Shown: positions 46,961 through 58,806 of the stretch, in pieces
Position numbering within the stretch: position 1 is the stretch's first letter
How the letters are laid out: the number at the start of each line of letters is the position of its first letter
DNA from: Neurospora crassa OR74A
Taxonomy: Eukaryota; Ascomycota; Sordariomycetes; Sordariales; Sordariaceae
Length of the DNA stretch: 64,000 nucleotides
Direction: 5' to 3'
Assembly: GCF_000182925.2 (NCBI RefSeq)
Contig: NC_026503.1
Span: 434,001 to 498,000 of the forward strand
The notes under the pieces: generated by a model
Told to the model about the DNA's origin: nothing
The model's database searches: none
Seen by the model: the letters and a program-made list of their open reading frames with translations, nothing else
Position numbers and translations under genes: made by a program

Positions 46961-47559
46961 CCTAATATCGATACTATAAAATTCTATTTTCCCCTATCTT
47001 CTAATTCTTTACTCGTCTCCTCCCCTTACTATTCTTCTATACTTCCTTAATAATAAATAGATCCTTCTTCTATACTTCTAATAATTATTATCTTAATAAT
47101 AATAGTTATTCTTTATCCTTCTATACCCTTACTACTACTATATACTTACCTATATTCCTTACTATAATACCTTTATTCTCCCTCCTTAATTTAATAGTAG
47201 CTTTATCCGCGAACCTTACCCTCTTCCTTATTACTCTATCCTTTCTACTATTACCTTCGACCTCCTTTCGTTTTCTCCCCTTCCTATTTACTTCGCCCTC
47301 CTCCCTCGAACCCTACTTTTCTTCCTATAATTCAATTCCTTCGTCTTCTAACGTCTAACTTTCTTTTATTTTACTTATATCCTATTATTATTCCCTCTCC
47401 TCTACTACTATCCTTTAAACCTCCTTTCCGACTAAAATTACCCGTTTTACTAATATTTTTAATACCCGACTTTCCTTTATTACCTAGCCCTTCTCTTTAC
47501 TCCCTTCAATAACCTTTATTAATAAATAGTCGCCCCCTATTTTTAATTCTTCTCCTCGC

Positions 47560-49600
47560 AATTATAATTTCCTTAATAATCCGTCCGCCGGATTCAATTT
47601 TCCCGGCCAATATTCAATCCCGAAATTATATACCGTTAATTCTAATACCTACCAATTCTATTTTATATTAGCCTACTCCTTATTTTAAAAATACTATAGG
47701 TTTAAATAGTCTATAATTATTAAGAATAGTTTATTTATATATAATAAATATTACCTTTATACTTTCAATACTCTTATAACTACTAATAATTTTCTATCCC
47801 CGACCCTATACTTTATTTCTTCTAATAATTTTTTCCTCAAAAAGAAAATTACTAGGTGCTATTTATTACCGTACAATTATATAAGAACCGCTCTAATTAT
47901 AAAATCTAATATATTTATTTCTATTCGGATTTATAATATTAGGTCGAAATAATATAATATAAAAACTTCCTAAAATAATTTTTTAAATTCTACAAACGCC
48001 TCCCCTACTTCTATTATAAATTCGAACGGCTTCTATTTATTACCCTTCAATAATTCTATTAAAGGTACTATTATTTTAGAATATAATATTATAAAGTACT
48101 AATAGAATCCTATAAACCCTAAGAAGACTTAAATATTATAAACGCTCGCTGGAACCTCCTATTCTACAATCGTTACAACCCTCTCTAAATCCATTAATAT
48201 ACCCTCTAGGGAAATAATATATCCTAGGAATAATACCTATTTTATATAAAATTTATACTTATTTAAATTTATATAGAAATTCTAATCTTATAACTATTAA
48301 AGGATTTCTTTAATATAATTAATGTAATCTTCTTTATTCTTACTATAAATTAGAATATTATTAAAATAAATAATATATATTATATCTATTAACCCTATTA
48401 ATATATTATTAATATATATTTAAAATATCGCCGGTACGTTCGCTAACCCTATTAATATAATTAAAAATTTATAATACCCGTACTTTGTATAAAACGCCGT
48501 CTTCTCTTCGTCTCCCTCTTGGATTTAAATCCTATAATACGCGTCCTTCAAATCCAACTTAGTAAAAACCTTAACCGATAATAATTAATCCAAAATCTTT
48601 TAAATAAGGGGTAATACTATCCGATTCTTTTTTATAACTTTATTTAATACCCTAAAATCGATATAAAACCTTAGCTTTCTACCCTTCTTTAAAATAAAAA
48701 TAATAAAGGCGCTTACTAGGCTAATAGAAGGACGAATCCATCCCTTCTAAAGTACTTCCGCTAATTATTCGTATAATACTTTTAATTCTTTAATATTCAA
48801 TATATAAATTAATCCTTAAAGCGTTAATTCCCCTTTAACTAGATTAATATAATACTTTAACCGGTCGTATTAAAATAGGGGTATAACTAAAGTTTTAAAT
48901 ACCAACCGGAACTTTTTATACTCCGGCGGAATAATCGGCTTAAGGACGGTAAATTTATTTTCTATTTCCTTTAATAATTCTAGGGGTTATAGTAGTACTA
49001 ATTCTATAGGGGGTACTAAAGTAGGGTAAATACTATTAAATACTACCCGAAAGACCTTTACTAAAGAAGTAAGGACCGGAAGCATCTCGGCTAATTCTAA
49101 TATAACGAATAGGGTCGCAAATTCTAATACTAAGGAAGAGGGGATTTCGAATAAGATATTCATATACGTAGGAGGGTAGAAACCCTCTTCTACCCTTACT
49201 ATTTCCCAAGGGTCTAATAATAAAATTAAATCTTACTATAGCCCCGCTAGGACGGCTATAGCGTTATATATTTCCTTTACTAATACTATACTTAATATAA
49301 GATTATTAGCTTCAATATAAAAACGAAACGATTATTACCGCTAATTAATATCGGGGTTTTATTTATAAAACTAGGGGTAACCGAAAATAATTTCTACGGC
49401 CGGAGATTTAACTATAATAAAAATAATTCGCTTTATCCGCTTAATATTATAGGAGTTATATATTTTAATAAAATAGGTAATCGTACTATATATAAGAATA
49501 GGCCGAAGAGAGAAATTAATAAAATAATAGGGCACCGGATTAATTTTTATATTCGACGGGAATAAATACCTACCAATTAAATTTAATTCCACGCCCAAAT
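47560..49600 (-). pseudogene. Degraded protease/RT and RNase H of the nested retrotransposon
   Basis: The minus-strand frame gives YFNNILIYSKNKEDYINYIK near 48310-48375, where Ty3/gypsy RT has YLDDILIFS, so both catalytic Asp are now Asn. It continues with FYINLNKYKFYIK and LFLGYIIS (RT palm/thumb). FGIEYWPGKLNPADGLLR near 47570-47640 ends RNase H. Upstream, 49371-49598 keeps a short open stretch with GVELNLIGRYLFPSN that fits the protease-RT connection. Gag should lie between 49.8 and 51.0 kb but was not recognised. Confidence 0.78.
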
Positions 49601-51194
49601 TTATTAACCCTCATATATTCCGCTAATCTCTATAAATCTTTACTAATAACCTTATTTCTAAATACAATTATAATTTACCTATATTATCCTAAGCAGTTAT
49701 AATTATTACTCTAATTATAATTAATTTAACGTTCGCTCTATATAAAGGGGTACCTATAGGGATAATACAATTCCGTACTAAATAGCCAACCTAACTATAA
49801 TTATAATACGTTCAATTCTAGTACGTTATTATAAAATAACCTATTATACTATATTTATAATAAATATTTAGTAGTTTCAATTAAGTATAACGGTTATACG
49901 TATAACCTTTCTAACGATAAAAGGAATAAATAAAATTAGAATTTATTTAAAAAGCAGTAGGGGGGCAACAGGGAAAATTAGAAGGGTTAGTACTATAGGA
50001 CGATTAAGAAGGGATATTCAAAAAGGAAATAGGAAGGTATAAAAATAAAGAAAATAGTGGAATATACTTTAAAGATATTTAATTTTAATAATATAATATA
50101 AATAGTTCAATACTCTTTAGGTTTTCCAACCGTTCTACGTACGCTATTACTTCGTTTATTATATTAATATTAGCCGTTGAAAGGACGCCTTATTTAAAAA
50201 GGGGGCATAACCGGTTAACCTAAGCAACGACCCGAATATATTCCAATTAATCGTATAACAAATTAAATTCTTCAGTATAATAGCGGTTATAAAAATTATA
50301 AATAATTTTTAAAGCACTTTACTATATACATTCAAACTTATTAAAAGCGGATTATTCAATAATTTAAATATTACTATTATATTCGGTCTCTAAAAAAGTA
50401 TAGAGGTCGCTTTATATAAGCGTATTATAAATAATATTATACTTAGGCTTACTATAGAAAACTAATATATATTTAATTTATATATTCTTAGGATTACTTT
50501 CAATATAATTAATAGCGAACGAAAGGGAAGTATAGAAGTATTCCTAAAAATATATATTAATATTATAGAAGTAATTCTATAACTATAAAAAACTTTCACT
50601 AATAAACTTAATAATATTATATTTAAAATAATACTCAATACGAACTAACGTAGCTACAGCTAATAAAAGGGTAACTACAACGATAGCCGCCGACGAAGGG
50701 GTAGTAAGGGGAAGTATAATAAAAATATAGGTCTAATTATAAAAGAAATAATCCTAATAACGGAACCCAACGGGGATAGGGGGGTAATTTCCTACTAAAT
50801 TTTATTTAGTAAGGCCTACAAAAGTAAACTAATCCTATTAGGATATATACAAAAGGAAATAATTAAAGAGAAGTTTAATTACAGTAAACCGGGATTCGAA
50901 TAATTATTATTTACGTACGAACTCGTCGGCTTCCGAAATTTAGGGATACAAACGGAGAGCCCGGGGCGGCGTAGGGGGGTAATCTTTATTATTATTTTCT
51001 TTAATAGACTCTACAATAGGCTAACGCTACTATAAAGAAAGTAGAGGAGGTTAAATCGTTTTAACTATAGTAACTATAGAATAATAATACAAAAGGGACG
51101 AAGAATAGCCTCAGTAGTATAAAAAATAGACCGGCCACTACATATATATATTTTAATAGTATCGGCTCAATTCCCGGAGGAAGAACTATTAATT

Positions 51195-51534
51195 TATTAG
51201 GAATGTAGGCAAAAAGTAAACTAAGGTAACTACAATCGTAACTATACGTAGGGGATAGCAAATTAGGGGTCGATCTAAAGATATATTAATAATTACCGAT
51301 TATAATAAACTATACTTCATTAAACCTCTTTTATACCTATATAAACTCTATTCATCCGTTAATAAACATTGTAGAGTCCCGTACTAATTTAACGCCCCGA
51401 TGCGGTGCTGGATTATCCTTCCCGCGAGCCCGACCCGATATAGGCGTTGCCGTTATTAGTCCACCGCTTCGGCCGACGGAGCGGAGCAGCGACCGTTGGA
51501 GTGCTTCGGTGCGCAGACTCTTCGCCTCCTGATA
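51195..51534 (-). repeat. LTR of the nested retrotransposon (upstream copy on the minus strand)
   Basis: 340 bp. Its right half (about 51390-51534) keeps intact GC-rich sequence with CG, CA and TG dinucleotides, while the left half is RIP-mutated. It therefore preserves the best view of the original LTR. Followed by the target duplication GGTAG. Confidence 0.9.
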
Positions 51535-51539
51535 GGTAG

Positions 51540-52080
51540 TATATTCTATAACTTTAATATACTAGTTATACTAAAAGAAGGATATTTTATTTAATAAGTA
51601 AGAGAAGGAGATATTAATAATACAACGGCTAATATAATTATTAAACTTATTAAAATAAATATTAATATAATTAGTAGGCGTAATATACTAATCAAAAATC
51701 TACTTCTTCATTTACTTATAAATAAAGGGAAGCCAATCGTTAATTATAGCCGTCGCGTTAGGAAGAATATAGATAGGGACAAAAATATATAAGAAAGCTC
51801 GTATAAACGAGCTCTCAAAGAAATTAAATAGGCGGCCGTTAAATAGTATAACTTTAATAGTATACTAATTAATCTTTTTCTTTTAAACGCCATTTAAAGC
51901 GACGGCATATTGCCTAATATCCTTACAATTCTCAACTTACTAGCGAAGGCAATAGATACAGTACAGTTCATACTCTTCGAAATACGCTCGTAGTCTAGTA
52001 ACGTTGGCCGACTAACAGTTATTACAATAGTTGTATTAGGTAGTCTAAACCGCACGCCCCAGTTCATTTATTAAAACGAA
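51540..52080 (-). pseudogene. hAT transposase, N-terminal half
   Basis: Minus-strand translation gives VALNGV, then RLFNFFESSFIRAFLYIFVPIYILPN, corresponding to the conserved hAT segment before the catalytic domain (aromatic F-x-x-x-E followed by F-x-x-x-L-x-P). An upstream C-x-x-C-like spacing (YNYCNNC) may be the BED zinc finger. The frame continues toward 41-42 kb once the nested element is removed. Confidence 0.62.
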
Positions 52081-52337
52081 CTCCCTAAGAATCGCCTCGC
52101 TTCTAGCTTATCGGACTGGGGGCATCGCTGTAGATATCGTCAAAGATGTGGGGAGTAGGTTATTAGGTAGAAGCTGGTAATAAGGGGAGATCAGGAAGCA
52201 AATCGGTATATTGAACGGTTGTAAAATAATCGAGTTGTATACAGTGTACAGTCCCTTGAATTAGCGGTAATTTCAGCAATTGGTAATAACATACAATAAT
52301 CCCATTATTTCGGAATCAATCGATCCCTACCCAGAAG

Positions 52338-55011
52338 TATAGTTGGGTGTGATAACGAGAACCGGCCTAGGCATTTAGGAATTTCTGTTAGTGGGCAGGG
52401 GTTTGGCGGCAGGTTATCTTATCGCGTATCGGTTGTAGCGTCGAGTGCCCGCACGGGCACACACTGGCGTTCCGACCTCGGCGTCCTATTCCCGTCAACC
52501 TGCACTCAAACGGTCCGTCCGCCAAGCCCAACTACAACATCAACTACTACTACAGTACTTACAGAACCCGTTGTTCACACCTGCTCTTTCCTCTGCAGTG
52601 TGAAAAGTGATGCGTGCTGGGGGAAAGAACGTAAGCCGGATGAAGAATATTTTCTGCCAGCGACAGATTTTTCGATTTTGACCCTTCTTCATTTCAGGTC
52701 TGAATTCCGACGAACGCGGGGTACAACGACGGCCGAGGCAAGTCCTGGAGCTCACAACGAAGTGCCTCGATTCGTCTTCTTCCTCCGACTTCTTCTACAT
52801 CCACTGCACGTTCTCATCATCTCGATCTTATACATAGCAAGCCACACATCACAGTCGTAATCGAGCAATGTTTTCGGCTTGTTTATCTTTCTCTTTATGA
52901 TCTCGAGACACAAGTGCGGCCCGTCGGCGTCACCATCTCGCCCGGCAATAAACCTCGCGATGCATGCCGTCTCGACCGGTTCGAAAAGAAGCAAAGAGAT
53001 CCTTGCGACGTTGCGATGTTGCAAATCATGCAGAACCAGCTGTTGCCAAGTTCAGGTTTGGGTAACACAGTCCCTTTGCCGGATTGCGGGACAACGTCTT
53101 GTGCGACGATGCCTCGACTTCGGCACCTTTTGATGTCCCGGCCAAAGGAACGTCCTGCCGTCAAGAACATCACATGCAATCAATTCTACGTCCTCACTTC
53201 AAACACAGGAAAGTCCATCGCCCAATGAGCAGGAAGTCCGGAATATCGTTTCATCTGAACCCATCAGTCCTCAAAGGCTTCCCAGCGAGAAACACGACAT
53301 GCGAATAGCGCCATGACCCGCTGACAATCACATGGGCTGATGTCGTCTTCGAAACTCCTGATAACAACCACCACCACTCGAGGCAGGTCAGGGTACAGCA
53401 CCACAGACAATATGCAACGCATCGTTAGATCCCACCAGTTCCGCACAAACATGTCTCCGGGTCCTACTCGACTTCGACGAGTCAACGATATGGCGTCTCA
53501 CACATGTCACCACACAAAGGACGGACGGACGGACGGGGTGGTGTGGACGGGAGCAGCCAACAAGTAGTTCTCATGCATATAACTAACTGCACACTGCACG
53601 CGGCGTAACCCAACGGTCGGACGCCGGACGGGTACACCCGCATGATAAGCGGCATACACTAAGTATACACCATAGTTGCATCGGCCACCAACTTTTCCCA
53701 CGATTGCGACATTGCTGATGCAGTTCCAGATCGCCTCTATTCTGCCCTGCCATGCTAGCATGCGCTGCCATGTGGCCCCAAATGACTGCTTCGTCGTCGG
53801 TTCAAGACCGCAAGTTTATCTCGACATTTGGACGACGAACTTGTCAAAGAACAAGGACGACGAACCGGATCGACATCAATATCCCCGGCTGGCCATCCCT
53901 TGCTTGGAATCAGCATGCCTATCCCACCCAGTCCGAGGCCGAGGCAACGCCAAGTTTCGGTCTAATCCGGACGCTCTTGGACAATGAATGAACCACGGCC
54001 AACGACAGCGGTATCTCGCTGGATAGAATCCCGTTCCATCTGGTCGATCGCTGTTCCCGTGCCTCGCCCAGAAGACTTCTATCGGTTTTCTTCTAAACAT
54101 GTGAATGCCGGCCCAGAATTCAAAACTGCAATCAGTCCTCCTGGCAAGTCTACCGTCCCATGTAGTCAAAGGTCCGGATGGTTGGTGTCCTTCACTCATC
54201 TGTTGGTCCTATATGATGGTTCCCGAGTGGCCTAACTGCCGTTCGTCGATAACGCATCTCCACACGGTTTGTTGGTCCCTTCATCCAAGGGTTTGTTCAT
54301 CCAGTTCATGCTTCCATTTCCCTTTCTATGTTTCCGGAGCCAAGTACTTGAGGCTTGAACTCACGCCAAGGTCGGCCCGTTGGCCACTAGGAATATGTAC
54401 AATGGACCAGTGAATCGGTTCTCCTGGTAGCGATGGTTAACAATATCCGGATCTCTTGACCCCCAAGGTATCTTGCAGCAGCACTAGCACTTCCCTCTTT
54501 TTCGGGGTTCAGGAGTGGGCCGTTTGGGTGCCCTCTATCGGACCGTGATCGGCGGCCGGCCTTCAACTCTGTGGTCTTCTCGAATCCTGCCCTGTCCCAG
54601 ACTGCATGGCAAAGCATGGTCTGTCGAAGATGGAACCGCTAGTACGCCTGCCTAACGGTGGAGACTGGAGAGTCCTCCACAGGAGCCGTTTGAACCAATT
54701 ATAATTCCGAGAATTGGCCTGACAGCCCAAGTTTCCCAAGTCGCCTAGTGTACATAGTGTACATAGTGTACAGTCCAGTATGTACTTGTTTGTTTGTTAG
54801 CTCGAGACCTCGTATCAACTTTCCTGTGTGTTTTCATAGCTAACTGATACGTGCTATCACATCAGACACGCTATTTCTGCCATATCAAATCATGTCAATG
54901 GTTTTTGTGATTTGTGCTCAACCCTTTTGATTTGGCCTCACGAGGTTTGGGGCTATCTGGGATAGATTTCGTCTAGTGTACCAAGCTAACAAACAAAGCA
55001 GTATCGGACTG
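52338..55011. other. Unique DNA, no convincing gene
   Basis: About 2.7 kb of normal composition. Open stretches exist (for example 52866-53228 and 53752-53991 on the plus strand), but none has recognisable domains or clear splice structure. A threefold AGTGTACAT tandem lies at 54747-54773. Confidence 0.45.
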
Positions 55012-55013
55012 TA

Positions 55014-55380
55014 CAGTCAACTCTGCAATTAACGATCAGAGCCGTCACAGGGGTTTTGAACGTTATAACCAGATTATCGCTACTTCAAGTGGTGCCAAGC
55101 ACGCCAAGACAGGTTCAGATAGGTACCTAGGTACCGAAAAGTAGCAGTCTAGGTACGGCGAACGGATAGGTTAGTGGTGTTTCAAATGTTTACTACCTAT
55201 GAAAATAACGATCAGGTACCAGATTGTGTGTGTTACTAAGCAGGATTTTGATCGTAACCGTAATTCGGAAATTATCGTTATACTGCTGTGATTCTCATAC
55301 AAATAGAACGGTGGCGGCGAAATTGAACGTTATAAACAGATTATCGTTATAGCTCTGATCGCTAATTGCAGACTTGACTG
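55014..55380. mobile_element. Tc1/mariner-type MITE, 367 bp
   Basis: The ends are inverted copies: CAGTCAACTCTGCAATTAAC and on to 55042 at the left, and its complement at 55352-55380, matching at 27 of 29 positions. The element is flanked by TA on both sides (55012-55013 and 55381-55382), the target used by Tc1/mariner elements, and its ends begin CAGT as many of them do. It has no coding capacity. Inside, GAACGTTATAA(A/C)CAGATTATCG occurs twice in direct orientation at 55058-55079 and 55325-55346. It is not RIP-mutated. Confidence 0.85.
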
Positions 55381-55382
55381 TA

Positions 55383-56257
55383 GTCTAGAGCTTGGTCCCC
55401 AGCACCCGCAGTTTTACCGTTGCGTGGTACCTCCCAACCACATCAACCCAACTGAAAAGTAACCAGATGGAAATGGAGCACCCAGCATGCAAGTTGTTCA
55501 ACCGGCTTGCTGTTTGGGAGTTGGGACCATCGAACAACGAGCAAATTGACTCCATGTCACGCCTTGCTAGTGCTCGGTGACATGTGCCGCAAAGTGAAAG
55601 TGTTTAGTGTCTGTGTGCATGTTATGTGTCATAGCAGAACAGCGCGTTGTTCCGAGTCCCCTCGTCCCGTCCTAACTACAGGTAATCCGTCTCGACCTAA
55701 TGCCTGCCTAGTATTGCTCTTCGTTCATAAATAAACCTTCAAAGCCCGGCTGGTTGGCGTCATACGAAGTCCATTTATCAGCCCCCCTCTTCGGTTTGCA
55801 GAAAAGTTTCGATGAAACGTTGGACCAGCACTTCATCCTGATTTCCACCACGGCTGGAATTCGATTCCCGTTTGTTGCCTTCACCACCCGATTCATTCAT
55901 TCACTGGGAGTACTGCCATTCAGACGAATTTTGAATACGTACCTGTCGCCGCCTGGCCAGCTGGATTTTTTTTTGGACCAGGGAAGTTTTGATATAAAAG
56001 GACTTCCTCCATTGCCACTTTTCCCCCTCGAAGCTTGCTTTTTCTCGAAACAAAGCAACCCCACCGAGCAGATCTACTACACTAATTCTTGGTCTGCCTC
56101 GACACTTTTTTTTTTCCGACTTTGCAACAGCTTGTGCTTCCTCTTTTCAGCAGCCGAGGCACAAGCTCAGGTACCCTTCGTCGACGACAACCGACCAAAC
56201 TCATCTCACACAGCGCCTCAAGTATCCACCAACTCCGGCCTTAAATATATATCAACA
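55383..56257 (+). promoter_or_regulatory. Promoter and 5' leader region of the dehydratase gene
   Basis: The stretch between the MITE and the dehydratase ATG. A TATAAAAG box at 55993-56000, 258 bp before the ATG, is the best core promoter candidate. The reading frame happens to be open from 55754, but that part is T/C-rich and lies around the TATA box, so it is taken as non-coding. Confidence 0.5.
55993..56000 (+). promoter_or_regulatory. TATA box candidate for the dehydratase gene
   Basis: TATAAAAG in the sense orientation 258 bp upstream of the ATG at 56258. Confidence 0.5.
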
Positions 56258-58806
56258 ATGGCTTCCAACCAAGATAATAAGGCTGTCGCTCCCGACGCCG
56301 CCGCTCCCGCCGGCCAGTCCACCACCACCACGACCACCAACGACAACAGCGAGCGCAACTTGCCCAAAGAGGGCGAATACATCCAATGGCGTACTCTCCC
56401 AGCTGGCAACCCCGACCAGTTGAACCGCTGGTCGCACTTTTTGACTCGTGAGCATGAGTTTCCTGGAGCTCAGGTAAGTAATGAAGCTATTGCCATTGCC
56501 ATCATTTGCTCTTGATGCTTCCTACCTACCTACCTACCTACCTACCTACCCTCACGTCACGTCATGACATGACATGACAAATTCCGCTGCTCTCACTTAT
56601 TCATTCACTGCCGTGCTTAAGCGGATCCCACACACACTACACACATACCCAACACCTCGGGTTCAAAATTGGGGTATCGTTCGGCAAAAGAATCCCGAGC
56701 CCGTCCGTCACTCGCTTCGTCATTCATATGCCTTATCTGGATGCGGAGATGGTTCATGAGGGGTAGCTTCTGGGCTGCTGTGGGGTAGGTAGTACAGCTT
56801 TTGCGTGGTACCTACCTCTAGACAACAAAGTGGAAAGGGGCATGGACCCCCCCTGACGACGATCATGAATTACATACAACGGGTTGTACCAAAGCAACAT
56901 GAAAAGCTCGGAATAACTAACATGGCGATTACCCAACCATGTAGGCCATGCTCTACGGCGCCGGTGTCCCGAATAAGGACATGATGAAGAAGGCGCCGCA
57001 TGTCGGCATTGCGACGGTCTGGTGGGAGGGCAACCCCTGCAAGTGAGTTGTACCTACCTACCCAAAGGAATGAATGAGATGATAGGTGGTGAGAGAGGGT
57101 TGAGGACTAACGTGGTGGTTATAGCACCCATTTGCTGGATCTTGGCCAAAAGGTCAAGAAGGCCGTTGAGCGCGAGAAGATGCTTGCGTGGCAGTTCAAC
57201 ACCATTGGTGTCTCGGATGGTATCACCATGGGCGGAGAGGGTGAGTTTTTGTCACCTCCATGTCTCAATGCGTAATATGAGGTTGAATGCTAAAACCACA
57301 TCACATCAACCAGGCATGCGCTACTCGCTTCAGTCTCGCGAGATCATCGCCGACTCCATCGAGACCGTGACGTGCGCTCAGCATCATGACGCCAACATCT
57401 CCATTCCCGGCTGCGACAAGAACATGCCCGGTGTCATCATGGCCGCGGCCCGCCACAACCGTCCCTTCGTCATGATCTACGGCGGCACCATGCGCGGCGG
57501 CCACTCGGAGCTCCTCGACCGCCCCATCAACATCGTCACTTGCTACGAGGCTTCCGGCGCTTACACGTATGGCCGTCTCAAGCCCGCTTGCCCCAACAGC
57601 ACCGCCACCCCTTCGGACGTCATGGACGACATCGAGCAGCACGCCTGCCCCGGCGCCGGCGCCTGCGGCGGCATGTACACCGCCAACACCATGGCGACCG
57701 CCATCGAAGCCATGGGCCTCACCGCACCGGGCTCCTCTTCTTTCCCTGCCTCTTCGCCCGAAAAGTTCCGCGAGTGCGAAAAAGCCGCCGAGTACATCAA
57801 GATCTGTATGGAGAAGGACATTCGCCCGCGCGACCTCTTGACCAAGGCCTCGTTCGAGAACGCCCTCGTGCTCACCATGATCCTCGGCGGTTCTACCAAT
57901 GGCGTTCTGCACTACCTCGCCATGGCCAACTCGGCCGACGTCGACTTGACTCTGGACGACATCAACCGCGTCTCAGCCAAGACGCCCTTTTTGGCTGACA
58001 TGGCCCCCTCCGGCAGGTACTACATGGAAGACCTGTACAAAGTCGGCGGCACCCCCGCGGTCCTCAAGATGCTCATCGCCGCAGGCTATATCGATGGCAC
58101 CATCCCCACTATCACCGGCAAGTCTTTGGCGGAAAACGTATCCGACTGGCCTAGTCTCGACCCCGATCAAAAAATCATCCGCCCCCTTGACAACCCCATC
58201 AAGTCCCAGGGGCATATCCGTGTCTTGTACGGAAACTTCTCCCCCGGTGGTGCGGTCGCCAAGATTACAGGCAAGGAAGGTCTCTCCTTCACCGGCAAAG
58301 CCCGTTGTTTCAACAAGGAATTCGAGCTCGACGCCGCCTTGAAGAACTCGGAAATTACCCTCGAGCAAGGAAACCAGGTCCTCATCGTGCGGTACGAAGG
58401 ACCCAAAGGCGGTCCAGGTATGCCAGAGCAACTGAAGGCTTCAGCGGCGATCATGGGCGCGGGCCTGACGAATGTCGCGCTGGTGACGGATGGTCGGTAC
58501 TCTGGTGCGTCGCATGGGTTTATTGTGGGCCATGTGGTCCCCGAGGCGGCGACGGGGGGGCCGATTGCGCTGGTGAAGGACGGGGATTTGATTACGATTG
58601 ATGCGGTTAGGAACCGGATTGATGTCGTCAAGACTGTGGAAGGCGTCGAGGGTGAGGAAGAGATTGCCAAGGTGTTGGAGGAGAGAAAGAAGGGGTGGAA
58701 GGCGCCGAAGATGAAGCCGACGAGGGGGGCGTTGGCCAAGTATGCGAGGTTGGTGGGGGATGCGTCGCATGGGGCTGTTACTGATTTGGGTGGGGATGCC
58801 TATTAG
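56258..58806 (+). CDS. Dihydroxy-acid dehydratase (IlvD/Edd family), 640 aa
   Basis: Four exons fit: 56258-56473, 56945-57042, 57125-57240, 57314-58806, with GTAAGT/GTGAGT donors; together 640 codons. The enzyme dehydrates 2,3-dihydroxy-isovalerate and 2,3-dihydroxy-3-methylvalerate in valine and isoleucine synthesis, using an Fe-S cluster and Mg. Cluster ligands are Cys104 (GNPCN), Cys177 (GCDKNMPG) and Cys261 ([14 protein letters not shown]). Lys179 beside Cys177 is the metal-binding lysine, and [21 protein letters not shown] near the C-terminus carries the catalytic serine loop. The first 40 residues are Ala/Thr/Gln/Asn-rich with few basic residues, unlike a mitochondrial presequence, so this may be a cytosolic or other paralogue rather than the main mitochondrial enzyme. 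Ends LGGDAY. Intron 1 is unusually long (471 bp). Confidence 0.95.
56522..56549. repeat. CCTA simple-sequence repeat in intron 1 of the dehydratase gene
   Basis: Seven consecutive CCTA-type units, followed by short TCACG and TGACA repeats. It lies within the long first intron and is probably length-variable. Confidence 0.85.

Larger units (their letters stand above)
42310..51534 (-). mobile_element. Complete RIP-mutated Ty3/gypsy-type LTR retrotransposon nested in hAT (9225 bp)
   Basis: Two direct repeats of exactly 340 bp (42310-42649 and 51195-51534) with flanking 5-bp duplications GGTAG at 42305-42309 and 51535-51539. Allowing for RIP transitions, the LTR starts TGTCAGGA and ends TCCTGACA, a perfect inverted pair. 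On the minus strand the order is protease/RT, RNase H, a charged linker, zinc-binding H2C2 region and integrase, typical of Ty3/gypsy. It has a different LTR length and sequence from the element at 3255-11424, so it is a separate family. Heavily mutated and non-functional. Confidence 0.92.
40613..52329 (-). mobile_element. hAT-type DNA transposon, split by a nested LTR retrotransposon
   Basis: Left end reads TAGGGATCGATCAGTAAT and right end, inverted, TAGGGATCGATTGATT, sharing an 11-bp perfect terminal inverted repeat. The 8 bp outside are identical, CCCAGAAG at 40605-40612 and 52330-52337. An 8-bp target duplication is the hAT hallmark. Subtracting the nested element and one copy of its 5-bp target duplication leaves about 2487 bp, a normal hAT size. 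Subterminal repeats are visible on the left (CAGTAATAACTG twice; several TGGGC motifs at 40725-40780). The transposase is on the minus strand and is divided between 51540-52080 (N-terminal) and 40980-42304 (C-terminal). Confidence 0.92.

Noticed and set aside
52866-53228. Open plus-strand stretch near the right hAT flank
   Set aside because: Lacks an in-frame ATG near its beginning and any recognised domain.
53752-53991. 79-codon plus-strand frame with a plausible C-terminal look
   Set aside because: No upstream exon with clear splice sites and no recognised domain; evidence too thin for a gene.
55754-56257. In-frame upstream extension of the dehydratase (168 codons)
   Set aside because: T/C-rich leader composition, contains the TATA box, starts without ATG, and does not resemble a presequence or the family.
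57022-57313. Continuous frame through introns 2 and 3 of the dehydratase
   Set aside because: The conserved GNPCN and [14 protein letters not shown] junctions are only restored by splicing.
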